Assembly (NCBI GenBank): GCA_027621335.1
Contig: JAQCAN010000056.1
Location: 1-11,392 of the forward strand
DNA length: 11,392 nt
Reading direction: 5' to 3'
Origin: Bacteroidota bacterium
GTDB lineage: Bacteria > Bacteroidota > Bacteroidia > Flavobacteriales_D > JABDKJ01
The notes beneath the pieces were generated by a model. It was given only the letters and a program-made list of their open reading frames with translations, was not told where the DNA came from and did no database searches. Both the position numbers and the translations under genes were made by a program. Position 1 is the stretch's first letter, and each line of letters begins with the position of its first letter. Below are positions 1 through 6,771 of this stretch, in pieces.

Positions 1-300
1 ACTATCGTTGGTCCTGACACCTTCATGATGTTAGGAGATATGGTGCCCAGTGATGAACAAGAATGCATTGATGGCTTCACAGCTTGGGCAAAGGATAGCC
101 AGAAAAGCTCATTGGTCAGCATCTCGGACATAGAAGAAACCTATATGGGGTGGGAAATAGGAAACAAAGGCGTCCGAAAGGATTATGTGTTACTTAGCAA
201 TGACATTCCAGCTAATTCCCACGAAGTGGTGAATGTGGCCTTCCAGAACAAATTTCCTTCCGATCATCTCCCGGTCTTCTGCCGCATCAGGCTCAATTAA
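1..300 (+). CDS. Endonuclease/exonuclease/phosphatase (EEP) family protein, C-terminal fragment
   Basis: The frame is open from base 1, so the gene begins outside the window; 99 residues are visible and it ends at TAA. The final residues SDHLPVFCRIRL match the conserved Ser-Asp-His motif that closes EEP-fold phosphodiesterases, where Asp-His are catalytic. About 25 residues earlier, KDYVLLSNDI resembles the (R/K)-D-Y-(I/V)-L strand of that family. Near the visible N-terminus, FMMLGDMVP sits where the family usually has GDFN. Here the Asn of that motif appears to be Val, which could weaken metal or phosphate handling. Family members hydrolyse phosphodiesters in nucleic acids, lipids or small molecules; the substrate cannot be told from this fragment. 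It converges on ribF with only seven bases between the two stops. The family call is fairly firm, the function unknown. Confidence 0.75.
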   Translation, partial: TIVGPDTFMMLGDMVPSDEQECIDGFTAWAKDSQKSSLVSISDIEETYMGWEIGNKGVRKDYVLLSNDIPANSHEVVNVAFQNKFPSDHLPVFCRIRLN

Positions 301-307
301 GCGGAGA

Positions 308-1249
308 TTAATTTATGGAGTGGCCAAGTATAGCCTTGGCCTCATCGCGGTCCTTACCCAGTTGCTCTGTCAATTCCTTAGTCGAAGGGAATTTCATCTC
401 CTCTCTTAATTTTTGGATGAAATGCACCTTTAATACCTTACCATAAAGGTCCTCATTCCTGTCAAACATGTTCACTTCGATTCTAGGGGATTCATTCAAA
501 CCGCCAATGGTGGGTCTCAGTCCTATGTTGGTCATTCCTGCTGATCTCCAATCAGGTCCTTCCACTTGAACCGCATATACTGCCTGTCCGGGAATTAGTT
601 TTTCCTCATCGTCTGGAAGGATGTTGGCCGTTGGAAATCCTAAGGTCCTTCCCAAAGCATCCCCATGGACCACTGTTCCAGAGAAGTAATAGGCATAACC
701 CAAGTACTCGCTGGCCTTCTCCACATCACCTTGTCGCAACGCTGTCCTGATCTTAGTCGAACTGATCTTGACCTCGTCTATGGTCTGGGCTGGGATTTCC
801 TCCAAGCGGAAATCAAAAAGCTCCGCATACTCCTTGAGTACCTTGATATCGCCCTCTCTATTTCGCCCGAAGTGATGGTCATACCCTACTACTAGACAAT
901 GGACCTTGATGGTGTTGACTAGAAGATCCCTGACATATTCCAACGCACTCATCCTGGAGAAGGACTTGGTAAAGGGCATGACGATTACATGGTCTAGGCC
1001 CACTTCCTCTAAAAGTTCGAGCTTTTCCTCCAAGGTGTTCAGGAGTGAAAGGGAGTTGGATTCATTGACCACGCTTCTGGGATGAGGATGAAAAGTGAGC
1101 AATACGGATTGTCCTCCCTCCTTCTTGGCAATCTCCATGATCCTCTGCAAGATGATACGATGTCCGTGATGCACGCCATCAAATGTACCAATGGTGAGTA
1201 TGGGTCGCTCAATGCCACTGAGCCGTTCGATGTCAGTATGTACCCTCAA
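308..1249 (-). CDS. ribF: Bifunctional riboflavin kinase / FMN adenylyltransferase RibF
   Basis: Phosphorylates riboflavin to FMN and adenylates FMN to FAD in the cytoplasm. At 313 residues it has the usual length. The N-terminal FAD-synthetase half shows GTFDGVHHGH (residues 21-30, the HxGH nucleotidyltransferase motif), FHPHP (53-57), VGYDHHFGRNREG (121-133) and ISSTKIR (162-168). The C-terminal kinase half shows GRTLGFPTAN (200-209), NIGLRPTIGG (241-250) and the catalytic-Glu strand IEVNMFDRNEDLYG (257-270). Both activities therefore look intact. The start codon is TTG: it yields MRVHTDIERL, like the usual M-(K/R)-V-Y start of the family, and the next in-frame Met (38) lies after the HxGH motif. 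The TTG shares two bases with the yebC TGA stop (TTGA), suggesting translational coupling. It is last in the murQ-ligase-yebC-ribF cluster. Confidence 0.95.
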   Translation of the reverse strand: MRVHTDIERLSGIERPILTIGTFDGVHHGHRIILQRIMEIAKKEGGQSVLLTFHPHPRSVVNESNSLSLLNTLEEKLELLEEVGLDHVIVMPFTKSFSRMSALEYVRDLLVNTIKVHCLVVGYDHHFGRNREGDIKVLKEYAELFDFRLEEIPAQTIDEVKISSTKIRTALRQGDVEKASEYLGYAYYFSGTVVHGDALGRTLGFPTANILPDDEEKLIPGQAVYAVQVEGPDWRSAGMTNIGLRPTIGGLNESPRIEVNMFDRNEDLYGKVLKVHFIQKLREEMKFPSTKELTEQLGKDRDEAKAILGHSIN

Positions 1250-1956
1250 GCAATATTGGTATAGACTGCTTGAACATCGTCATCCTCTTCCAGCTTGTCT
1301 ATAAGCTTTTCGATTTCCAGCATCTGCTCTTCGCTGAACTCCACGGGAGAGGTAGGAATCCTCTCTAGACTGGCCTTCTGTACTTCAATTCCCAATCCTT
1401 CCAACGCATTGGCCATGGATCCGAAGTTTGTATAGTCCGCATAGAGGTATATATGGTCATCATGCTCATCCATTTCATTCAAGCCAGCATCTATAAGCTC
1501 TAGTTCTAGCTCTTCCTGATTAACAACGGCCTCACTTTTCAACTCGAAAACTGCCTTTCTATCGAACATGTACTCCAACGAACCATTAGGGACCAAAGCA
1601 CCGTCCACCTTATTGAAATAGGATTTCACATTGGCCACCGTGCGGGTGGAATTGTCGGTAGCGCATTCCACGAAGACGAGCACACCGTGTGGTCCTTTCC
1701 CCTCATAGTTCATCTCATGGAATACCTCAGCATCCTTACCAACAGCGCGTTGGATTGCCGCATCGACATTCGCCTTCGGCATATTCTGAGCCTTGGCATT
1801 CTGGATAGCAGTTCTCAGGGCTCCATTGGTCTCAGGCTCTGGACCTCCTTCTTTAGCCGCAATTTGTATGGCCTTGGCCAGTTTAGGGAATACACGGGAC
1901 ATCTTATCCCACCTTTTCTCTTTAGCTGCTCTCCGATATTCGAACGCTCTTCCCAT
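1246..1956 (-). CDS. yebC: YebC/PmpR (TACO1-like) family protein
   Basis: Cytoplasmic protein of 236 residues in the YebC/TACO1 family. It was long annotated as a transcriptional regulator; newer work links the family to translation, including ribosomes stalled at proline stretches. The start MGRAFEYRRAAKEKRW is the Bacteroidota form of the family's basic N-terminus (often MAGHSKW in other phyla). The middle block YEGKGPHGVLVFVECATDN (84-102) followed by STRTVANVKSYF is the family signature, and the C-terminal acidic segment LIDKLEEDDDVQAVYTN closes the third domain as in E. coli YebC. All three domains are present. The start ATG lies 30 bases after the ligase stop, and its stop overlaps the ribF start, so it probably shares one transcript with both. 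The exact role in this organism is inferred only from the family. Confidence 0.95.
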   Translation of the reverse strand: MGRAFEYRRAAKEKRWDKMSRVFPKLAKAIQIAAKEGGPEPETNGALRTAIQNAKAQNMPKANVDAAIQRAVGKDAEVFHEMNYEGKGPHGVLVFVECATDNSTRTVANVKSYFNKVDGALVPNGSLEYMFDRKAVFELKSEAVVNQEELELELIDAGLNEMDEHDDHIYLYADYTNFGSMANALEGLGIEVQKASLERIPTSPVEFSEEQMLEIEKLIDKLEEDDDVQAVYTNIA

Positions 1957-1986
1957 TGCTTGATAGAATTTACTTCGGATGTAAAG

Positions 1987-3240
1987 TTATAAAGCCCTTT
2001 GAACCTCTTCCTGTTTTTCATCCATAGAGGCCAATATCACAACCAATGGAAGAAAGAAGGAGAGGAATTGTATGCCTGCTTGTCGCTCTAAAAGTCCTTC
2101 GCTCAAATTGGACAGCAGGAGGATGAATGCGACTGAGCCCATCAGAAGATCCCTCCTTTCCAGCGCCTTGAATAAGGGCAATAGAAATGCAATGAGAAGG
2201 CTCAATAAAGCAAAGACACCTAATGCCGCTGCAGACTGGAGATACTGGCTATGGGGATCCATATTCTTAAGATAGGGCGCAGTGTAGCCATTTTCTTCAT
2301 ATGTCTCCATCAGTGCATCTTGGATATCTCCAGTCCCAGTGCCGATTACCGGGTGTTTCAGCCAGACCTTCAATGTTCCATCCCAGGTCATCCTCCTGAC
2401 CATGGAACTTTCATAGCTGTTGCTATCTATCTCCTCACTTGAGAGTTGAATGACCATTTCGGCCAGTCTTGTGCGCATGTAATCATTGGATAAGACCAGG
2501 ACACCTAAGGCGATGACCGTCAATGAGCTCACCAAAATCGCACTCTTCCATTTTTGGGGATTGAAGGTGAACAAGAAGAGCATGATCAACACTCCTATCA
2601 ATGCGAATAATCCCATCTTGGACCCACTGAATACCAACAGGACTGTGGCAGCCGCGATGATTGTAACCAGAAGCCATGTGAACCACTTCCCCTTAAGTCG
2701 ATTCTTGGACTTAAGTATGACGGCAGCGATGGCGATGGCGAAAACAAGATAAATCGCATAATAGCCCAAGTGGATAGACCCAGCAGCATTGCGACCTATC
2801 AGGAGGGATGAATCCCCAGTCTCCCAATACATTGAGATCATCCTAGCATAATTGACCAACATGGACACTCCTACGCCAATGAGATAGGCCTTGAATATCC
2901 TTACCAATCCAATTCTCTTCCATGGAACTGCGAACAATGCCAATGGAAGGAAGAGCAGGTTCATCTTTCGGGAGACATCCAACCATCCTTCAGCGAGATT
3001 GTCGGTCCAGAGCATTCCGAGGAGATGCAGAAAGAAATAGATGGGAAGAGCCACCATAGATAGCTTGAACCACATTGGCCGACCCTTGAATTCATCCCAG
3101 AGCGACTTTCTAAGCTCAGTCAAAGAAAGGACGATAAGGAGAATAAGAGGCAGTGAGACCAGTTTAGGGTGCAATGGAATAAAGAAGGCGGCTGAATAGG
3201 CGCTCCATAATCTGATTCTATCTCTGATTTCCTTATTCAA
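1987..3240 (-). CDS. O-antigen ligase / polymerase-like (Wzy_C) polytopic membrane protein
   Basis: Polytopic inner-membrane protein with about ten hydrophobic segments. Between them is an extracytoplasmic loop (about residues 250-335 from the TTG) with the Wzy_C/WaaL hallmarks: paired Arg (SSMVRRMTWDG, 282-283), KHPVIGTGTGD (His 296) and DPHSQYLQ (His 330). The last helices contain LERQAGIQF, a Bacteroidota-typical motif. Relatives join or polymerise undecaprenyl-linked O-antigen or other surface sugars; which activity applies here cannot be told. Start is uncertain. In-frame TTG at 3240 gives MNKEIRDRIRLW, just before the first helix and 46 bases after the murQ stop. An in-frame ATG at 3324 would add 28 residues and overlap murQ by 38 bases. 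I prefer TTG because the overlapping stretch looks like out-of-frame murQ. Lies between murQ and yebC. Confidence 0.85.
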   Translation of the reverse strand: MNKEIRDRIRLWSAYSAAFFIPLHPKLVSLPLILLIVLSLTELRKSLWDEFKGRPMWFKLSMVALPIYFFLHLLGMLWTDNLAEGWLDVSRKMNLLFLPLALFAVPWKRIGLVRIFKAYLIGVGVSMLVNYARMISMYWETGDSSLLIGRNAAGSIHLGYYAIYLVFAIAIAAVILKSKNRLKGKWFTWLLVTIIAAATVLLVFSGSKMGLFALIGVLIMLFLFTFNPQKWKSAILVSSLTVIALGVLVLSNDYMRTRLAEMVIQLSSEEIDSNSYESSMVRRMTWDGTLKVWLKHPVIGTGTGDIQDALMETYEENGYTAPYLKNMDPHSQYLQSAAALGVFALLSLLIAFLLPLFKALERRDLLMGSVAFILLLSNLSEGLLERQAGIQFLSFFLPLVVILASMDEKQEEVQRAL

Positions 3241-3286
3241 ATCGAGTCCGAAAGTAAGTGCTTCGTCACTTATACTGGGATTCTTT

Positions 3287-4096
3287 TCATTGGGTGGATT
3301 GAATGGCCTTGCGCACACTTCCATACTTCTTGAGGAGGGCATTGGCCGCCTCATAGGAAAGCTGCAATTGATCCATGACCATCTTGGTCCCACGATCCAC
3401 TAGTTTATTGTTGCTGAGCTGCATATCCACCATGCGATTTCCTTTCACCCTTCCCAACTTCACCATGACTGCAGTGCTGATCATATTGAGCACCATCTTT
3501 TGGGCCGTACCTGACTTCATCCGAGTGCTTCCTGTGACAAACTCAGGGCCAACGACCACCTCTAAAGGATGATCTGCCTCCTGAGTAACAGGTGAACCCG
3601 CGTTACAAGTGACACAGGCGGTCAAAATACCCTGTTGCCTGCACTCCCTGAGACCTCCTATGACATATGGTGTAGTTCCGGAAGCAGCTATCCCAATCAC
3701 GGTATCTGAATTAGCTATCTCATACTCTTTCAGATCCCTCCAGCATTGTTCCAAATCATCCTCAGCGAATTCAACGGCCTTTCTGATGGCCGCATCTCCA
3801 CCAGCAATGATACCCACCACCATGCCATGAGGAACACCGAAGGTAGGAGGACATTCAGACGCATCCACAATTCCCAGCCTACCGCTCGTACCTGCACCCA
3901 CATAGAATAGGCGTCCTCCAATGGACATCCTGGCATAGAGTTCATCGACAAGATTGGAAATACGTGGGATGATCTGGGATACAGCCTTAGCCACCTTTCC
4001 ATCCTCTTCATTGATGCCCGAGATGAGCTCCAAGGTGCTCATTTCATCAAGATTCTGATGCAATGACTCGGCTTCAGTGGTCTTTTCATAACTCAT
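3287..4096 (-). CDS. murQ: N-acetylmuramic acid 6-phosphate etherase MurQ
   Basis: Cleaves the lactyl ether of MurNAc-6-phosphate to GlcNAc-6-phosphate and D-lactate during cell-wall recycling in the cytoplasm. The chosen ATG gives 269 residues starting MSYEKTTEAESLHQNLDEMS, matching the family's T-E-x-x-S-L-x-x-L-D-x-M-S opening; the open frame extends 27 codons further upstream, but that extension has no family resemblance. The SIS-domain sugar-phosphate site is VGAGTSGRLGIVDASECPPTFG (66-87). Glu81 and Glu112 align with the catalytic pair Glu83/Glu114 of E. coli MurQ. SGTTPYV (139-145) and GPEFVTGSTRMKSGTAQK (183-200) are also intact. It is the first gene of the minus-strand cluster with the ligase, yebC and ribF, and diverges from the RRM gene. 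No MurNAc kinase or transporter gene is visible alongside it. Confidence 0.96.
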   Translation of the reverse strand: MSYEKTTEAESLHQNLDEMSTLELISGINEEDGKVAKAVSQIIPRISNLVDELYARMSIGGRLFYVGAGTSGRLGIVDASECPPTFGVPHGMVVGIIAGGDAAIRKAVEFAEDDLEQCWRDLKEYEIANSDTVIGIAASGTTPYVIGGLRECRQQGILTACVTCNAGSPVTQEADHPLEVVVGPEFVTGSTRMKSGTAQKMVLNMISTAVMVKLGRVKGNRMVDMQLSNNKLVDRGTKMVMDQLQLSYEAANALLKKYGSVRKAIQSTQ

Positions 4097-4100
4097 TTCA

Positions 4101-4131
4101 CAAAGATGTAAGCTTCCCTTTGAACCTTCAA
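4101..4131 (-). promoter_or_regulatory. Candidate murQ promoter (Bacteroidota type)
   Basis: On the minus strand TTG (4131-4129), a 20-base spacer, then CATCTTTG (4108-4101) resemble the Bacteroidota -33 TTG and -7 TAnnTTTG; the first T of the -7 box is a mismatch. The start codon lies only five bases below, so the transcript would be nearly leaderless. Weak motif evidence only. Confidence 0.35.
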
Positions 4132-4148
4132 TAAGAGCGCTGAACTGT

Positions 4149-4180
4149 TTTGCGACTATATTTGCACATGTATTCATTTG
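4149..4180 (+). promoter_or_regulatory. Candidate promoter region for the RRM gene
   Basis: Two overlapping candidates on the + strand. TATATTTG at 4157-4164 is a perfect TAnnTTTG -7 box but lacks a well-placed -33 box. Alternatively TTTG at 4149-4152, a 20-base spacer and TTCATTTG at 4173-4180 (one mismatch) form a complete pair. Either would give a leader of about 90-105 bases before the ATG at 4275. That leader would contain the dyad and the direct repeats described next. Confidence 0.4.
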
Positions 4181-4183
4181 GAT

Positions 4184-4199
4184 TCCTGAAAGTTCAGGA
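4184..4199. promoter_or_regulatory. Perfect 16-base dyad between divergent genes, operator-like
   Basis: TCCTGAA-AG-TTCAGGA: 7-base arms are exact reverse complements around a 2-base centre. It sits between the divergent murQ and RRM starts, just downstream of the candidate RRM promoter and 88 bases upstream of the murQ ATG. With so short a centre it suits a dimeric DNA-binding protein better than an RNA hairpin. No regulator is visible in the window. Confidence 0.45.
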
Positions 4200-4242
4200 G
4201 AAGAGAATGCACATTTAACCCTGGGGAATGAAGAGAATACAC
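4200..4242 (+). repeat. Spaced direct repeat upstream of the RRM gene
   Basis: GAAGAGAATGCAC at 4200-4212 recurs as GAAGAGAATACAC at 4230-4242 (12 of 13 identical), with starts exactly 30 bases apart, about three turns of B-DNA. The first copy directly abuts the dyad at 4184-4199. The arrangement could be paired protein-binding sites or, if transcribed, two sites in the leader bound by the RNA-binding protein itself. Function is inference. Confidence 0.5.
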
Positions 4243-4274
4243 TCGAAAGACCCCTTTTAATTATACTTTAGTAC

Positions 4275-4520
4275 ATGAATATTTTCGTTGCCAAGCTAGA
4301 CTATGGCGTTAAGAGTCACGAACTCGAAGATCTATTCACAGCTTATGGGACTGTGGATTCAGCAAAAGTCATCAATGACCGTGAAACTGGTCGCTCCAAG
4401 GGATTCGGTTTCGTAGAAATGCCTAATGATGATGAGGCTCAAAGGGCGATTGAAGAGCTGGATGGCTCCAGCGTCAAGGGTCGCAACATCGTTGTGAAGA
4501 AAGCAGAGGCAAGACGTTGA
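4275..4520 (+). CDS. Single-RRM RNA-binding protein
   Basis: An 81-residue protein consisting of essentially one RNA-recognition motif. RNP2 is IFVAKL (residues 3-8), and RNP1 is KGFGFVEM (42-49) with the aromatic residues that stack on RNA bases at F44 and F46. The fold order (beta1, helix ELEDLFTAYG, beta2-beta3, helix DEAQRAIEEL, beta4 NIVVKK) is complete, followed by a short basic tail KAEARR. Small RRM proteins of this kind are common in Bacteroidota and cyanobacteria. Some Bacteroides members bind single-stranded RNA and influence many transcripts, and several Bacteroidota lack Hfq. It forms a single-gene unit: long candidate leader upstream, strong terminator 20 bases after the TGA. 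RNA targets cannot be deduced here. Confidence 0.95.
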   Translation: MNIFVAKLDYGVKSHELEDLFTAYGTVDSAKVINDRETGRSKGFGFVEMPNDDEAQRAIEELDGSSVKGRNIVVKKAEARR

Positions 4521-4540
4521 TCCTTACGATTTGATATCTA

Positions 4541-4569
4541 AAAGGCCACCCAAAGGGTGGCCTTTTTTT
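4541..4569 (+). terminator. Rho-independent terminator of the RRM gene
   Basis: An 11-base stem AAAGGCCACCC / GGGTGGCCTTT closes an AAA loop and runs into a seven-T tract. It lies 20 bases after the RRM stop. The A-rich 5' side gives only a short T run on the minus strand, so it acts mainly on + transcripts. Confidence 0.93.
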
Positions 4570-4602
4570 ATGCTAAGAGAGCCGTTTAGTTGAACGTCCC
4601 CA

Positions 4603-4646
4603 ATGTCCTTGTCTTTTCAATAGAAGATTCCTCTTGGAAAGGACAT
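4603..4646 (-). repeat. Inverted repeat downstream of the VWA gene
   Basis: ATGTCCTT (4603-4610) and AAGGACAT (4639-4646) are exact reverse complements, 8 bases each, around a 28-base loop. On the minus strand it falls 31 bases after the VWA-protein stop, so it may be a 3'-end hairpin for that transcript, but no T tract follows. The remaining bases of the 4570-4676 gap show nothing I can name. Confidence 0.35.
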
Positions 4647-4676
4647 CAGTGATAGGCAATTTCCGCTGACCAACCG

Positions 4677-6767
4677 TCAATAGGCACCTTTATATTTTCT
4701 GATGAACCATTCGATGCCCAAGATGAGAATCAAGAAGAAGAAAAGCCACTTTGACTCGATCAACTCCTCTACTCTTTCGGAAGAATAGATGATTGGAACC
4801 ATGTCCTTAGCGCTACGAATCTCGTTTTCCAGTCCGCTTAGATCAGAGGCTAGGAACATCTTACCCCCCGTGCTTTCAGAAAGTTTATATAGAAGCTGGT
4901 GATCAGCCTTGGTCCTTCGTTCCTCTACGCGCACCTCCTTCACATCGAAACTCCCAGTGGTTTGGAAGGAATTATCTCCGTATTCGGTAGCGGCCTTATA
5001 GGAATAAGTCCCTGCAGGAAGACGGCCCGCATTGAGTCGATAGGCATTTCCTGAACGGTTGAATACGAAGTCATAGCGGTTACCCCTATTGTCATCTAAC
5101 TCTAGGAGAACATCAGGATCATTGTAGAGGTTATAGCCTGCATCATAGAGTTCTGCATCCAAAACGATGTCTTCATCCTCATCGAAACTGGTCTCAGCGT
5201 AGACAATGAAGAAACGCTTATCCTCTTTAGCAGCTAAGTATTGCATGGCCTTGGAAATCAACTCATCGAAACGGGCATGATTCTGATTCGAGAGGAAATC
5301 GGCCATCCTCCATCTCCATAATCCTTCTCCAAGAATCACACTGCTCTTGAAACCATTCACATTCCTAAAGGCCCACATTGGTTGGTCGGTCTCCACCACT
5401 CCGATCTTCTGATGGAGAGCAGCTTGAGCGCCACTCTGAAGTTGTGCCTGACCGAAGGGAGTTTGCAAAGGAGGAAGGTCTTTCATCCATTGTTTTACAT
5501 CATCCGACCATTGGAAGAGTGTAAATCCTTTGGCCAGCGAAGGAATGGCATCCGTAAGACTATTTGCTGAACGGATGGTGAATCCGATGCCCAAGTCCTC
5601 CTTGCTCATAGCCTGAGCATCTGACTGTAGGCTATAGATCAGCAATACAGGAATCTTGGCCGCTCTTGATTTAGTGAGGATATCATTCATGGAGCCGTTC
5701 TTGCCTGGTATGCCATGAGCAATGACCAGGTCGTAGTCCGCTATGTCCAGATTGAAGGACTGAACAGCACGCGTTTCCACCTCATAATTCTCATTGGTCG
5801 AGATCGCTTGCCGCAACGCTGCGATATCGGGATGTGGGGCACCGTAGAGCAAAAGGACCTTTTGACGTGAATCCAACACATCCACGAAGATTCTCATGTT
5901 GTTATTACTCTGGGTGAATTCGCCAGGAAGAGGATCCAGACTCACATCGATATACTGCCGCCCCACTTGAGAGGCTTTCAGAACGAGAGGGTAAGAGGTG
6001 AGGTAATCCGATTCAGATATATCAATGGTCCTGCTGAAAACGGTCTCTCCGCCTGTCCTCACACTCACTTTGGTCCGTTCACCTTTCAAGGCAAAAGCTC
6101 TTAGGCTGATCTCTAGCGGAAAGTCATTCCCCAAGTAAGCCAATCGATTATGGGCCACATCCTCCAACACCAGGTCCTTCTTCTGAGTGGTGTCTCCCTC
6201 GGCAATAGTGAACACAGGTATTCCACGGCCTTCAGCCAAGTAAACCGGTGATGATCCCCTATTGTAAATGCCATCACTGGCCAAGATGATGGCTCCTATA
6301 TTTCGGTTGATGTTCCGTTCATAAAGGGTTTTAAAGCCAAAGGAAAGATCGGTTTGTTTGCCTTTGAAATCAGGTGCCTCCGAGGTTGCCTCTAGGTCTT
6401 TATCCAAAAGGTAGGTCTCCACAGTATACTCCTCAGACAATGCCTTGGTCAAGGCCTTCAATTCCTCTTGGAACCCATTTTTATAGAAGGAGGAGTCCTT
6501 GGAGATCAGGATAGAGGAACTGTTATCCTGGGCAATGACAATGATAGGTTTCTGTGTCTGCCGTTCGAAGTATCTGAAAAATGGGCCAAGTAAAAGGAAA
6601 GCAATGACAGCGACAGATAAGGTCCTAAGTCCTGCTAGAAAGATGTGCATTCCCTTCGAAAGGTCTGGTAGCCTCTTCTGACGGTAATAGAGAATGGCCG
6701 CGTAAGCCAGTCCGAGAAACAGACACAGCAGTGTCCAAATGGGATTATATTCGAAAAGGATGTCCAA
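4677..6767 (-). CDS. VWA-type membrane protein with a glutamine-amidotransferase-like domain
   Basis: About 696 residues from the preferred TTG start (MDILFEYNPIW), four bases after the fabG stop. An ATG at 6794 would add nine residues and overlap fabG by 23 bases. Two N-terminal transmembrane segments (about 7-28 and 41-64) and one C-terminal (about 674-690) leave a large domain between them, probably extracytoplasmic. Residues 74-200 form a VWA domain with a complete metal-ion site: Asp-x-Ser-x-Ser at 81-85 (VIAQDNSSS), Thr139 (KQTDLS) and Asp165 (LASDG). Residues about 297-440 (SRQKVLLLYGAPHPDIAAL onward) resemble the class I glutamine-amidotransferase-like fold that often accompanies VWA in such proteins. 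Beta-sandwich-like stretches follow. Function is unknown; the architecture suggests an envelope protein-binding or stress role. It is cotranscribed with fabG by position. Confidence 0.85.
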   Translation of the reverse strand: MDILFEYNPIWTLLCLFLGLAYAAILYYRQKRLPDLSKGMHIFLAGLRTLSVAVIAFLLLGPFFRYFERQTQKPIIVIAQDNSSSILISKDSSFYKNGFQEELKALTKALSEEYTVETYLLDKDLEATSEAPDFKGKQTDLSFGFKTLYERNINRNIGAIILASDGIYNRGSSPVYLAEGRGIPVFTIAEGDTTQKKDLVLEDVAHNRLAYLGNDFPLEISLRAFALKGERTKVSVRTGGETVFSRTIDISESDYLTSYPLVLKASQVGRQYIDVSLDPLPGEFTQSNNNMRIFVDVLDSRQKVLLLYGAPHPDIAALRQAISTNENYEVETRAVQSFNLDIADYDLVIAHGIPGKNGSMNDILTKSRAAKIPVLLIYSLQSDAQAMSKEDLGIGFTIRSANSLTDAIPSLAKGFTLFQWSDDVKQWMKDLPPLQTPFGQAQLQSGAQAALHQKIGVVETDQPMWAFRNVNGFKSSVILGEGLWRWRMADFLSNQNHARFDELISKAMQYLAAKEDKRFFIVYAETSFDEDEDIVLDAELYDAGYNLYNDPDVLLELDDNRGNRYDFVFNRSGNAYRLNAGRLPAGTYSYKAATEYGDNSFQTTGSFDVKEVRVEERRTKADHQLLYKLSESTGGKMFLASDLSGLENEIRSAKDMVPIIYSSERVEELIESKWLFFFLILILGIEWFIRKYKGAY

Positions 6768-6771
6768 CGGA

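Noticed and set aside
1815..2021. 68-codon minus-strand frame across the yebC start and ligase end
   Set aside because: Overlaps the real 5' end of yebC in another frame and has no family resemblance.
4097..4177. 27-codon N-terminal extension of murQ
   Set aside because: No resemblance to MurQ proteins and covers the candidate promoter; the family start motif fits the ATG at 4096.
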